Shown here in pieces: positions 43,303-51,345 of a stretch of DNA of 64,000 nucleotides. The DNA is from Halobacillus campisalis (GTDB lineage Bacteria > Bacillota > Bacilli > Bacillales > Halobacillaceae): positions 62,001 to 126,000 of the forward strand of contig NZ_JAPVRC010000008.1 in the NCBI RefSeq assembly GCF_030345335.1, read 5' to 3'. How positions within the stretch are numbered: the first letter of the stretch is position 1; each line of letters starts with the position of its first letter. A program made the position numbers and the translations under genes. A model generated the notes under the pieces. It saw only the letters and a list, made by a program, of their open reading frames with translations. It had not been told where the DNA came from and ran no database searches.

Positions 43303-44209
43303 ACACTATCGGAGAAGCATATTTATTAACTGCTTTTAAAGATATAGGCAAACCTGTATCGTAGGATATATTTTGAACCATGCTCTTAATTGTTTCTATA
43401 CGAGCGTCTGAATCTTCACTCCAATAAAGAAGGATTTCTTTATAAAGGGCGCAAGCTTCTTCTAAAGCCTGGGCATAGAGCTGCTCAAATGAAGCTCTTC
43501 TCACTTCGTTGGTTGCGGAATGTCTCCACATAAGCTGCTCCATATTCAAATAATCCTTGTCATCAACTATAGGACGATGAGAGAAAGAAGAAACAGCAGA
43601 ACCAAGCAGTTTATTTTTATAGCCATATGGATCGAATAAAACTCGTTGGGCCCGCACTATATCTTTGAAGGATTTTTTGATGAAAGAAGAAGGCACATCA
43701 AGATCATAATGGTTCTCGATACATGCTTTCAGCCATGATTCTATTTCCTCAACTGTTTGATCCGACAGGTTAATATAAGGGTGAACCGGTGTCAGCCAAG
43801 TGATGACCCGGCGGTGCTTTTCCATCATAATTGTATCAATAGCCACCTCCAATGCTTGATGCTTATTCCCTTCATACCCTGATTTATAATGGATATAAGG
43901 GTGAGTGATCCGATCTAACATATGATGACTGACGAAACCAAGGATATAAGCTTGAGAATTATGTTTTCGCGACTTCCCGCGCTCAATCATTTCGATTAAA
44001 AAATCACCGCAATTCATTGTATGTAATTGCATGCCTGCTTCAGGGACACCATGATCGCTTGCTTTCGGCCAAAAATTATAATAGAAGAATGGATCTGGAC
44101 CTTGGGCTCCTAAATAAAGCGAACGTTCTGAAGTAGCCAAAAGATCCTCTCTTTCTAATTTCATACAGAGATCTTCCGCAAATAAAATGTGTGTCCAAAT
44201 ATTTGGCAT
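43301..44209 (-). CDS. Zinc-dependent phospholipase C family protein
   Basis: This 302-residue protein belongs to the zinc-dependent phospholipase C/S1-P1 nuclease-like fold. It begins MPNIWTHILFAEDL with the conserved Trp-x-His. Further metal-type residues are in LYLGAQGPDPFFYYN near 32-46, LHTMNCGDF near 62, and ILGFVSHHMLDRITHPYIHY near 92. There is no signal peptide, so unlike classical PLC it is probably cytoplasmic; family members of this kind are uncharacterised. GGAGGTGAAATC precedes the ATG at 44207-44209. An intrinsic terminator lies in its leader (44241-44266). Confidence 0.85.
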   Translation of the reverse strand: MPNIWTHILFAEDLCMKLEREDLLATSERSLYLGAQGPDPFFYYNFWPKASDHGVPEAGMQLHTMNCGDFLIEMIERGKSRKHNSQAYILGFVSHHMLDRITHPYIHYKSGYEGNKHQALEVAIDTIMMEKHRRVITWLTPVHPYINLSDQTVEEIESWLKACIENHYDLDVPSSFIKKSFKDIVRAQRVLFDPYGYKNKLLGSAVSSFSHRPIVDDKDYLNMEQLMWRHSATNEVRRASFEQLYAQALEEACALYKEILLYWSEDSDARIETIKSMVQNISYDTGLPISLKAVNKYASPIV

Positions 44210-44240
44210 GATTTCACCTCCATTTATAGTTTACTACATA

Positions 44241-44266
44241 AAAAAGAGCCTACCCAGGCTCTTTTT
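44241..44266 (-). terminator. Leader terminator upstream of the PLC-like gene
   Basis: AAAAAGAGCC-TACCC-AGGCTCTTTTT forms a clean stem and loop with T tracts on both strands. It lies about 20 bases upstream of the ribosome site of the leftward gene, where it should stop that gene's transcript unless overcome. No gene ends here. Confidence 0.8.
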
Positions 44267-44381
44267 CTAAACCATTACCCATTTGAAAAGATCAAGCAAA
44301 AACAGCTTAAGCTCTCCAACCCTCCTTAGTGGAAAATATGTAGGACTTTCTGTTTCTGCCTCCTTTCTTCTTGTTAAATTT

Positions 44382-44410
44382 ATAATACAACAAAGTTAGA
44401 ATAATGTAAA
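44382..44410 (-). promoter_or_regulatory. Candidate SigA promoter for the PLC-like gene
   Basis: On the minus strand -35 TTTACA (44405-44410), a 17-base spacer and -10 TATTAT (44382-44387) face the PLC-like gene. The leader terminator lies between this promoter and the gene. Confidence 0.6.
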
Positions 44411-44519
44411 TACTCTGATTATTTAAATTTCGACATAATCGAAAGGGTTGTTAATGATTGTTTATTAGAAAATTGATACAATTATAGGTGGAATCTTAGT
44501 TCAATAAGGGAGGATCTTC

Positions 44520-45908
44520 ATGGATTATCGAATTGAAAAAGACACATTAGGTGAAATTAAAGTCCCAAACGATAAATATTGGGCAGCTCAAACACAGCGC
44601 AGTAAAGAGAATTTCCCAATTGGCCAAGAGAAAATGCCGACAGAAGTTATTGAAGGCTTTGCGATTTTGAAAAAAAGTGCGGCTAAAGCTAATTTTGAAT
44701 TAGGATTATTAGAAGAGAAAAAAGCGCAGGCTATTGGATATGCAGCTGACCTTATCATAAGCGGGGACCTAGAAGAACATTTTCCATTAGTGGTCTGGCA
44801 GACGGGCAGCGGCACCCAGTCAAATATGAATGTTAACGAAGTCATCGCTTATGTAGGTAATAAGTGGCTGGCTGAGGAGAACAGCGATTTGAAGCTGCAT
44901 CCCAATGATGACGTCAATAAATCCCAAAGCTCGAATGATACGTACCCTACAGCTATGCATGTTGCTGCAGTGCGTAAAGTGGAAGAAGTATTACTTCCAG
45001 CAGTTACTCAATTCAAACAAACATTAAAAGAAAAAATGGAAGCGTTTCAAGACATTGTGAAAATCGGAAGGACCCACCTTCAGGACGCGACTCCGTTGAC
45101 ATTAGGGCAGGAAATCAGCGGATGGCACCGTATGCTTGAGAAAACAGAAAATATGCTCATTGAAAGTACAAAATATGTAAAAGAATTGGCTATTGGCGGT
45201 ACAGCAGTAGGCACAGGCTTAAACGCTCATGTCGATTTTTCTAACAAAGTGGTCGAACATATCAATAAAGAAACGTCCAATACGTTTGTTTCAGCACCTA
45301 ACAAGTTTCACGCCTTAACGTCCCATGATGAACTTGTTCACACACATGGAGCGGTCAAAGCTTTAGCTGCTGATGTTATGAAAATTGCCAATGATGTGCG
45401 CTGGTTGGCTAGTGGCCCTAGATGCGGAATTGGAGAAATCACTATTCCGGCAAACGAACCAGGCAGTTCCATCATGCCGGGTAAAGTAAATCCAACACAA
45501 AGCGAAGCTATCACTATGGTAGCTGCCCAAGTTATGGGGAATGATGCCACCATTGGATTTGCCGCTAGTCAAGGGAATTTCGAATTGAACGTTTTCAAAC
45601 CGGTCATCGCTTACAATTTCCTTCAGTCCTCCCAGCTTCTTGCTGACAGTATTGTTTCATTCGATGAAAGATGTGTAACTGGTTTGGAACCTGATCATGA
45701 ACAAATTGAAAAATATTTACGCGATTCTTTAATGCTTGTGACGGCGTTGAATCCACACATCGGTTATGAAAATGCCGCAAAAATCGCTAAGGCTGCTTTT
45801 GAAAAAAATCAAACACTTAAAGAGACGGCTGTTGAATTAGACTTATTGTCAGAAGAACAATTTGAGCAGTACGTAGACCCTAAAGCTATGACAAAACCGA
45901 ATTCTTGA
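44520..45908 (+). CDS. fumC: Class II fumarate hydratase
   Basis: This 462-residue enzyme interconverts fumarate and malate in the TCA cycle as a cytoplasmic homotetramer. The N-terminus has [20 protein letters not shown] and [15 protein letters not shown] near 100. [16 protein letters not shown] near 185 includes the catalytic His, and the family signature [11 protein letters not shown] lies near 315 with its catalytic Ser loop. Length and motifs match citG/fumC of Bacillus. GGAGGATCTTC precedes the ATG. The gene is monocistronic. Confidence 0.96.
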   Translation: MDYRIEKDTLGEIKVPNDKYWAAQTQRSKENFPIGQEKMPTEVIEGFAILKKSAAKANFELGLLEEKKAQAIGYAADLIISGDLEEHFPLVVWQTGSGTQSNMNVNEVIAYVGNKWLAEENSDLKLHPNDDVNKSQSSNDTYPTAMHVAAVRKVEEVLLPAVTQFKQTLKEKMEAFQDIVKIGRTHLQDATPLTLGQEISGWHRMLEKTENMLIESTKYVKELAIGGTAVGTGLNAHVDFSNKVVEHINKETSNTFVSAPNKFHALTSHDELVHTHGAVKALAADVMKIANDVRWLASGPRCGIGEITIPANEPGSSIMPGKVNPTQSEAITMVAAQVMGNDATIGFAASQGNFELNVFKPVIAYNFLQSSQLLADSIVSFDERCVTGLEPDHEQIEKYLRDSLMLVTALNPHIGYENAAKIAKAAFEKNQTLKETAVELDLLSEEQFEQYVDPKAMTKPNS

Positions 45909-45970
45909 TTGATTTTATTTAGCCATGTTCTCAAGCTTTTAATATACCGTTTATTACCAATTAAAATTTG

Positions 45971-46000
45971 TGATAAAAATTAAAGGCAGTGCTCATACTA
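45971..46000 (+). promoter_or_regulatory. SigG promoter of the SASP gene
   Basis: -35 TGATAA (45971-45976), 17 bases, and -10 CATACTA (45994-46000) match the forespore SigG consensus. They lie 27 bases before the SASP start codon. Confidence 0.85.
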
Positions 46001-46026
46001 CTATCACACACAGGAGGTGAGACAAC

Positions 46027-46227
46027 ATGGCTAACAACAGCTCAAACAATCTAGTTGTACCTGGAGTACAACAAGCTTTAGATCAAATGAAATACGAAAT
46101 CGCTCAAGAATTCGGAGTACAGCTTGGTGCTGATTCTACTTCCCGTGCTAACGGTTCTGTAGGTGGAGAAATCACTAAACGTCTTGTACAAATGGCTGAA
46201 CAACAGTTCGGTGGACAACAAAAATAA
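46027..46227 (+). CDS. Alpha/beta-type small acid-soluble spore protein
   Basis: This 66-residue DNA-binding SASP coats and protects spore DNA. It has the GPR protease cleavage region YEIAQEFGV (23-31) and the second conserved block [16 protein letters not shown]. It is expressed in the forespore; the SigG-type promoter upstream fits. AGGAGGTGAGACAAC precedes the ATG. It is single-gene with a strong terminator. Paralogues are expected elsewhere in the genome. Confidence 0.97.
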   Translation: MANNSSNNLVVPGVQQALDQMKYEIAQEFGVQLGADSTSRANGSVGGEITKRLVQMAEQQFGGQQK

Positions 46228-46240
46228 ATAAATTGAAAGA

Positions 46241-46268
46241 AGAGAAAGGGTGCGCCCTTTCTCTTTTT
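46241..46268 (+). terminator. Terminator of the SASP gene
   Basis: AGAGAAAGGG pairs with CCCTTTCTCT around TGCG, followed by TTTT. Confidence 0.93.
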
Positions 46269-46294
46269 ATATTTCTCGAAGTTATAAGTGAATT

Positions 46295-47392
46295 TTATTC
46301 TAACTTGATTCTTTGTTCGGTTATGGCATCAAAAAAGTGTGCCTTCCCCAAATCTAAACCTAAGGAAAGCCGGCCTCCTGCATGAATATCATCTCTAGAC
46401 TTTACGCGAGCTACGAATTCCTGGCCGCCCATACTTGCATATACATATGTTTCGGATCCCATCAATTCCGCTACTTCTACGTTCACGCTTATTTTGTTGT
46501 ACGAATGATTATTTAGAACTGCATCCTGGAAATCTTCAGGTCTAATACCCAGGATAATATTTTTTCCGATTAAGTTTTGTTTTTCCAATGCTTGGAGCTT
46601 ATCTTTCGAAATAGATAGTTTGATTTTTTCCATTTTAAAATAACCTTTTTCAATTTTTCCATTAAAAAAATTCATAGCAGGAGATCCTATAAAGCCGCCG
46701 ACGAATACGTTCTCAGGTGTATCATATACTTCTTTAGGTGTTCCGACTTGCTGAATGAACCCGTCTTTCATTACGACTAGCCGGGTAGCCATTGTCATCG
46801 CTTCAGTTTGGTCATGTGTTACATAGATAGTAGTAGTTTTAAGACGTTGGTGCAGCTTCTGGATTTCTGTTCTCATCTGAGCTCTTAATTTTGCGTCAAG
46901 GTTAGACAAAGGTTCATCCATTAAAAATACTTTAGCATCACGTACGATGGCTCTACCTAACGCTACACGCTGTCTTTGACCACCGGATAGTGCTTTTGGT
47001 TTACGGTCAAGCAAGGCCTCTAATCCAAGGATTTTAGCAGCTTCCTGGATTCGTCGGTCAATTTCTTTTTTATCCATTTTCCTTACTTTTAAACTGAATG
47101 CTAAATTTTTATATACGTTGATATGAGGATAGAGGGCATAATTTTGAAAAACCATCGCGATGTCGCGATCCTTAGGTGGAATGTCATTCATACGGATGTC
47201 GTCAATTAAGAAGTTCCCTCCTGAAATGACTTCAAGGCCTGCAATCATGCGTAATGTTGTAGATTTTCCGCATCCAGAAGGACCGACAAACACTATAAAT
47301 TCTTCATCTCCAATATGTAAATTGAAATCTTTTACAGCTTTAAATTTTTTGTCATAAATCTTTTCCACTCGATCCAGGACTAATTGAGCCAT
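46295..47392 (-). CDS. msmX: MsmX/UgpC-type ABC ATPase (copy 1)
   Basis: This 365-residue multi-sugar ABC ATPase of the MsmX/MalK type has Walker A GPSGCGKST near 37, signature LSGGQRQRVALGR near 134, Walker B VFLMDEPLSNLDAKLR near 155, and a C-terminal regulatory OB domain. MsmX-type ATPases energise several sugar importers whose own operons lack an ATPase, and none of those importers is in this window. It is about three-quarters similar to copy 2 (47564-48664) by eye. Both share a palindrome 82 bases upstream. The spacer before it is terminated by the copy-2 terminator, so each has its own transcript. Confidence 0.93.
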   Translation of the reverse strand: MAQLVLDRVEKIYDKKFKAVKDFNLHIGDEEFIVFVGPSGCGKSTTLRMIAGLEVISGGNFLIDDIRMNDIPPKDRDIAMVFQNYALYPHINVYKNLAFSLKVRKMDKKEIDRRIQEAAKILGLEALLDRKPKALSGGQRQRVALGRAIVRDAKVFLMDEPLSNLDAKLRAQMRTEIQKLHQRLKTTTIYVTHDQTEAMTMATRLVVMKDGFIQQVGTPKEVYDTPENVFVGGFIGSPAMNFFNGKIEKGYFKMEKIKLSISKDKLQALEKQNLIGKNIILGIRPEDFQDAVLNNHSYNKISVNVEVAELMGSETYVYASMGGQEFVARVKSRDDIHAGGRLSLGLDLGKAHFFDAITEQRIKLE

Positions 47393-47473
47393 AAGAACCC
47401 ACCTCCAGATAATATTCAGTATTTTCTGTATATTAGAAGTTTAGCTTAGAAGGTAAGGAAGGTAAATGTAAGT

Positions 47474-47507
47474 TATGCACAAACCCTTTAGTGTTAATTT
47501 GTGCATA
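47474..47507 (-). promoter_or_regulatory. Shared palindromic operator, site 1
   Basis: TATGCACAAA-N14-TTTGTGCATA is a perfect 10-bp palindrome beginning 82 bases upstream of the copy-1 msmX start codon. The same layout is at 48746-48779 before copy 2. Its position well upstream of the likely -10 suits an activator. Confidence 0.82.
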
Positions 47508-47520
47508 ATGTCGGTGCATA

Positions 47521-47552
47521 AAAAAAGCAGCCTCATTTTGAGGCTGCTTTTG
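47521..47552 (-). terminator. Terminator of msmX copy 2
   Basis: AAAAGCAGCCTCA pairs with TGAGGCTGCTTTT; the minus strand ends in seven T residues. Confidence 0.94.
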
Positions 47553-47563
47553 TATTTACTATG

Positions 47564-48664
47564 TTATCGGATACGCAGTTCACTGTCTGCATCAAAGAAA
47601 TGAACTTTGTTCATATCAATGGCAAGCTCAATTTTATCTCCGCCGTTCACATCAGAACGGGAATCAACACGAGCGATAAATTCTTGATCATGGATGCGGG
47701 AGTAAAGGTAGGATTCGGCACCCATCAATTCAGCAACTTCTATATCCGCCTTAATTTTCTTGTCAGGGTTAGCATCAATAAATAACTGCTCATCATGCAT
47801 ATCTTCTGGGCGCACTCCAAGAATTACTTCTTTCCCGATATAATTTTGGTCACGAAGTGTTTTCAGTTTACCTTCAGGAATAGCGATATTGACGTCTCCA
47901 CCTAAGTTAACATGTCCTTCACTTAATGTTCCGTTAAAGAAGTTCATAGCGGGAGAACCAATGAATCCGCCGACAAATACGTTCTCGGGTTTATCGTAAA
48001 CCTCTTTTGGAGCGCCAACTTGTTGAATGAGTCCATCTTTCATGACAACAAGACGAGTCGCCATGGTCATCGCTTCAGTTTGGTCGTGTGTTACATAAAT
48101 AGTTGTTGTCTGCAGGCGCTGGTGAAGCTTTTGAATTTCAGCACGCATTTGCACACGTAGTTTGGCATCCAGGTTGGAAAGAGGCTCATCCATCAAGAAT
48201 ACTTTCGCATCACGAACGATAGCGCGGCCCAGAGCAACACGCTGACGCTGACCACCTGACAGCGCTTTCGGTTTACGGTCTAATAAAGCTTCCAAACCAA
48301 GAATATTCGCTGCATTGTTTACACGCTGTTCAATTTCTTTTTTATCCATTTTGCGCAGCTTTAGTCCAAATGCCATATTATCGTAGACATTCATATGTGG
48401 ATATAGTGCGTAGTTCTGGAAAACCATCGCTATATCACGGTCTTTAGGAGCTACATCGTTCATTCTTTTTTCATCAATCATAAAATCTCCGCCCGAGATT
48501 TCTTCCAATCCAGCAATCATTCTAAGGGTAGTGGACTTTCCGCAACCAGAGGGACCTACAAAGACGACAAATTCTTTGTCTCCGATATGTAAATTAAAAT
48601 CATCAACCGCCTTCACCTTTTTATCATATACTTTTTCAATATTATTTAACTTTAGCTCTGCCAT
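47564..48664 (-). CDS. msmX: MsmX/UgpC-type ABC ATPase (copy 2)
   Basis: This 366-residue paralogue of the preceding ATPase has identical core motifs: GPSGCGKST, LSGGQRQRVALGR and VFLMDEPLSNLDAKLR. The first 245 residues are nearly the same as copy 1; the C-terminal regulatory domain differs most, so the two may pair with different permeases or respond to different signals. GAGGAGGATTTTAAA precedes the ATG. It lies downstream of the PucR/CdaR-type regulator gene in the same direction, with the shared palindrome between them. Confidence 0.93.
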   Translation of the reverse strand: MAELKLNNIEKVYDKKVKAVDDFNLHIGDKEFVVFVGPSGCGKSTTLRMIAGLEEISGGDFMIDEKRMNDVAPKDRDIAMVFQNYALYPHMNVYDNMAFGLKLRKMDKKEIEQRVNNAANILGLEALLDRKPKALSGGQRQRVALGRAIVRDAKVFLMDEPLSNLDAKLRVQMRAEIQKLHQRLQTTTIYVTHDQTEAMTMATRLVVMKDGLIQQVGAPKEVYDKPENVFVGGFIGSPAMNFFNGTLSEGHVNLGGDVNIAIPEGKLKTLRDQNYIGKEVILGVRPEDMHDEQLFIDANPDKKIKADIEVAELMGAESYLYSRIHDQEFIARVDSRSDVNGGDKIELAIDMNKVHFFDADSELRIR

Positions 48665-48745
48665 TTTAAAATCCTCCTCATGTGAAATCGCTTTCTTTTG
48701 TATGTTTATAGTGTAGCGAAGTTACGAAGGCTGGTAAATGGACAA

Positions 48746-48779
48746 AGTGCACAAAGAACCAAAATGGCTTTTGTGCACT
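48746..48779 (-). promoter_or_regulatory. Shared palindromic operator, site 2
   Basis: AGTGCACAAA-N14-TTTGTGCACT is a perfect 10-bp palindrome that starts 82 bases upstream of the copy-2 start codon, exactly as at site 1. It lies 4 bases from the stop codon of the regulator gene. The common part is TGCACAAA-N14-TTTGTGCA. The arms could also form an RNA hairpin after the regulator gene, but there is no T tract. Confidence 0.82.
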
Positions 48780-48783
48780 CTGA

Positions 48784-49683
48784 TTACGGGTTCAAGTAGA
48801 TTAGCAATAAGTAGACGATGGCCGCCTTTTCAAATTGCTTGATATCAACACCAGTTTTATCAATGAATTTATCTACACGATATTGCAGTGAGTTACGGTG
48901 CATAAACAAAAGCTTGGCAGCGAGCGAGGTATTGGAACCAGACTCGAGAAATACTCTAATGGTCCGAAGCAGTTCAATGTCCTCTTCCGCTTCAGATAAA
49001 ATAGAATGCTGAAGAGATGCAAGGTCCTCTGCTGGGATTGCGTCAATAAACAAGTAGGGGATGACATCATGGAAGTGAACTACTTCCGCCGGCTGATATT
49101 TTTTTGAAAGCACAGAACAACGGTTAGCCCACTCAAATGCCCTGCGATATTGATTTATATCGTAGATCTCATCGCTGATGTAAAATTGAAGCTTTGTATA
49201 AAAATCACTCATTAAGATGTCGATCACCATTTCAAAAGAAATCGGTTCCTGGTCTTTTTTAAAGAATTCTTCGATAATGAAGCCTTCCTGACTGTTTTGC
49301 CATATTAGGGGCATTTCTTCGGGAAAAAGAGCTTGAAGGGCCTCTTGGAAATCGTCAGTGTCTAAACTTTGATCAGCTAGAGAAAAGAATACATAACGAA
49401 TTTTATAAGGATTACTAGGTAAAATGAGCTCCTCTGTATCACCTTCAAGATACTCTTTCCACACGCGTTCTTGATGAGAGAGTTTAAAGTCAGGAAATTC
49501 AAAAGGGGTCATGAATGCCGATAGAAGTCTGGCCTCTCGTTCGCTCATTTCCTCTTGTGCAATACCTATAATTTTATCTTCGCTGGTGCGAAAAAATTTG
49601 TAAGGATGAGAAGGGATGTGTGTGTGATCCTTTACTTCAATCAAGGATGGATAATCTTCTTTTAATTGATCAGTCAGTGACAT
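48784..49683 (-). CDS. PucR/CdaR-type HTH transcriptional regulator
   Basis: This 299-residue protein has a C-terminal PucR-type HTH domain (about 240-297): RVFLESGSNTSLAAKLLFMH then RNSLQYRVDKFIDKTGVDI. This fold is shared by PucR and the sugar-diacid regulator CdaR, which usually activate transport and catabolic genes. The N-terminal 230 residues are an effector domain I cannot name. Its gene ends 4 bases before the palindrome that also lies before each msmX copy, so it is the best candidate to bind those sites (inference). AAGGAAGTTTTCT precedes the ATG at 49681-49683. Confidence 0.85.
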   Translation of the reverse strand: MSLTDQLKEDYPSLIEVKDHTHIPSHPYKFFRTSEDKIIGIAQEEMSEREARLLSAFMTPFEFPDFKLSHQERVWKEYLEGDTEELILPSNPYKIRYVFFSLADQSLDTDDFQEALQALFPEEMPLIWQNSQEGFIIEEFFKKDQEPISFEMVIDILMSDFYTKLQFYISDEIYDINQYRRAFEWANRCSVLSKKYQPAEVVHFHDVIPYLFIDAIPAEDLASLQHSILSEAEEDIELLRTIRVFLESGSNTSLAAKLLFMHRNSLQYRVDKFIDKTGVDIKQFEKAAIVYLLLIYLNP

Positions 49684-49801
49684 AGAAAACTTCCTTTTTA
49701 CAATGAAATTTATTAATATGATAATATAGATAAAAATAATCGGTTATCGCCAGTATACACGATATTTTGGTTCTAATTAAGTTAAGTAGGGGGCAATTAA
49801 T

Positions 49802-50083
49802 ATGACAGATATAAGAAATAAATACGAGTATCCGCAAGAAACGAAGAACCGTTTAAAAAGAATCGAGGGCCAAGTGCGCGGAGTTTTGAAAATGATGGAA
49901 GAAGATAAAGAATGTAAAGATGTCATCACTCAGTTATCGGCTGCCAGGTCAGCAATGGACCGTGCTATAGGCTATATTGTAGCGAAAAATTTAGAAACTT
50001 GCATCAAGGTAGCAGAAGAGGAAGGCGAATCTGCGGAGGAATTGATCAATGAAGCCGTTAATATGATTGTTAAAAGCCGATAA
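49802..50083 (+). CDS. CsoR-family repressor, CstR-like
   Basis: This 93-residue four-helix DNA-binding repressor belongs to the CsoR/RcnR (DUF156) family. Copper-sensing CsoR uses Cys-His-Cys. Here Cys38 and Cys67 are present but the His is Asn63 (AKNLETC). That pattern, together with the ending ELINEAVNMIVKSR, resembles the persulfide sensor CstR. So it more probably senses reactive sulfur species than copper. No sulfur-oxidation genes or copper ATPase adjoin it here, so its targets are elsewhere or unknown. AGGGGGCAATTA precedes the ATG. Confidence 0.87.
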   Translation: MTDIRNKYEYPQETKNRLKRIEGQVRGVLKMMEEDKECKDVITQLSAARSAMDRAIGYIVAKNLETCIKVAEEEGESAEELINEAVNMIVKSR

Positions 50084-50097
50084 CCATTAAAATTAGA

Positions 50098-50127
50098 AGA
50101 TGCTGCTCAAGTGAGCAGCATCTTTCT
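50098..50127 (+). terminator. Terminator after the CstR-like gene
   Basis: AGATGCTGCTCA pairs with TGAGCAGCATCT, followed by TTCTTT. Confidence 0.9.
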
Positions 50128-50289
50128 TTATTTTGCATCTTCTTCAGGAATAGGGTGAACTTCTCCAATTTGCTCATGCCCATAGGAAGATCGAGGCCGT
50201 CCCCCGGCCATTCCTTCATTGATCATGCGATCGACATCGAGCTCGAATCGATCTTTTCCTTCAGCGGATTCACTTCTTCTTTTATCCAA
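50128..50289 (-). CDS. Small hypothetical protein (53 residues)
   Basis: This short gene starts at TTG 50289 five bases after GGAGGTGA and encodes MDKRRSESAEGKDRFELDVD then RMINEGMAGGRPR, ending PIPEEDAK. The segment DRMINEGMAGG looks like that of small Bacillaceae proteins of unknown function. A competing ATG frame at the same ribosome site ends after about 23 codons and is less likely. It converges on the CstR-like gene and overlaps its terminator edge. Hydrophilic, no membrane segment. Confidence 0.7.
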   Translation of the reverse strand: MDKRRSESAEGKDRFELDVDRMINEGMAGGRPRSSYGHEQIGEVHPIPEEDAK

Positions 50290-50401
50290 CTCATCACCTC
50301 CGTGTCTATATTGTCTCCCTCTTAATCCTCACGTATCCGAATAGTAAAGAAACATATTACCTGCCCTCTATCATAAATATAAAAGCAAGGGAGGCATAAC
50401 T

Positions 50402-50803
50402 ATGAGGGAAAAGAACTTTTTGAGGGTGCTAGAACGCGCCATTGAAAATGAGTGGGCTGCCAATGAGTTTTATCAAAGATTAAAAAAAGATGCACCAGAC
50501 GAATCGTGCATGAATGACATTGAACTTGCAGAAGAAGATGAAGCAAAACATTATTACATGTTTCAACATCTTTATTACCAACTTACAGATTGTTATCACT
50601 CTTTTGATCCTAAATTCGTTGAATATATTACTTTTGAACAAGGTGCGGACAAGGCCAGACGCAATACATTTGAAGCAGTTGAAATGTATAGGGAAATGCT
50701 TTACATGATTCCCAGTCCAGATGCCTATCAGCCATTTTTCATCGCAATGACAGACGAAATGGAGCGTGCAAATCGTCTTGAGAAGATCTTAGTGAGATTA
50801 TAA
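50402..50803 (+). CDS. Ferritin-like domain protein
   Basis: This 133-residue helical protein has the rubrerythrin/ferritin-like pattern: ERAIENEWAANEFYQRL near 10 and ELAEEDEAKHYYMFQHLYYQ near 42 (ExxEAxH), then FEAVEMYREMLY and MTDEMERANRL in the second half. The Glu/His positions suggest a di-iron or manganese site. It resembles small Bacillus ferritin-like proteins such as YhjR in length, but I am not sure of identity. AAGGGAGGCATAACT precedes the ATG. It is followed by a terminator. Confidence 0.82.
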   Translation: MREKNFLRVLERAIENEWAANEFYQRLKKDAPDESCMNDIELAEEDEAKHYYMFQHLYYQLTDCYHSFDPKFVEYITFEQGADKARRNTFEAVEMYREMLYMIPSPDAYQPFFIAMTDEMERANRLEKILVRL

Positions 50804-50817
50804 ATAAACATAATCAG

Positions 50818-50850
50818 GAGTGGAACCTTTAAGTGGTTCGCACTCTTTTT
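50818..50850 (+). terminator. Terminator after the ferritin-like gene
   Basis: GAGTG-GAACC pairs with GGTTC-G-CACTC (one bulge), followed by TTTTT. Confidence 0.85.
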
Positions 50851-50857
50851 ATTTTTA

Positions 50858-51080
50858 GGATCTGTTAAATTTCCGTGTTGATATTCATATAAGCTCTCTT
50901 ATGTTGAAAACTCAGTTTGGAGGCTTTTAAATGAGAAGGAGGTGGCTTTAGAAAACGGATCGCTATTCCCCGCCGCCCTGATCCAATCACCCAATGTCAC
51001 GAATCCAAGTCTTCCACTATCCTGACATATTGTTGAATAACTCTTATGAATATTAACAACAACGTGTGCTTAATAAAATG
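50858..51080. mobile_element. Repeat element V (deletion derivative, reverse orientation)
   Basis: This remnant of about 220 bp has both ends of the composite family and almost no interior. It begins GGATCTGTTAAATTTCCGTG, matching the inverted right end, and finishes near AGTCTTCCACTATCC and CATATTGTTGAATAACTCTT, the complement of the left end. Between them lies CGCTATTCCCCGCCGCCCTG, one orphan arm of the module C/E type. No clear target duplication is seen. Confidence 0.75.
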
Positions 51081-51345
51081 ATAGGGTACTTATCTTAATT
51101 ATATTTTAACAAGACGACTGGGTGGAGGCCTGGCGGATCGTTGCAGTTTTCACGGACACCAGCAAAAAGAACAGCTCTTTTAGATGCGAGAGAGAATTTG
51201 AAAATCGATACTGAGTTTTAATTTACGCTATTTTAAAATAATTAGATAATCTCAGAATTTTGGTCGTCATCTCTAGTTGGCCAGTGAAGCATTATTGCTC
51301 TATAATTGGACTGAAGTTCATTGTTTGAAAAGAGGTAAATAATTT
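51081..51345. other. Spacer upstream of yheB
   Basis: This is about 265 bases of mixed composition. I see no gene, strong palindrome or terminator; the yheB promoter must lie here. Confidence 0.5.

Larger units (their letters stand above)
44210..44519. other. Divergent spacer with leader terminator
   Basis: This is 310 bases between the leftward PLC-like gene and fumC. It contains a leftward SigA-type promoter candidate, a leader of about 110 bases and an intrinsic terminator just before the PLC-like ribosome site. Confidence 0.6.

Noticed and set aside
47474-47507. Palindromes before the msmX genes as transcription terminators
   Set aside because: Neither has a T tract on the relevant strand, and identical spacing to both start codons fits an operator better.
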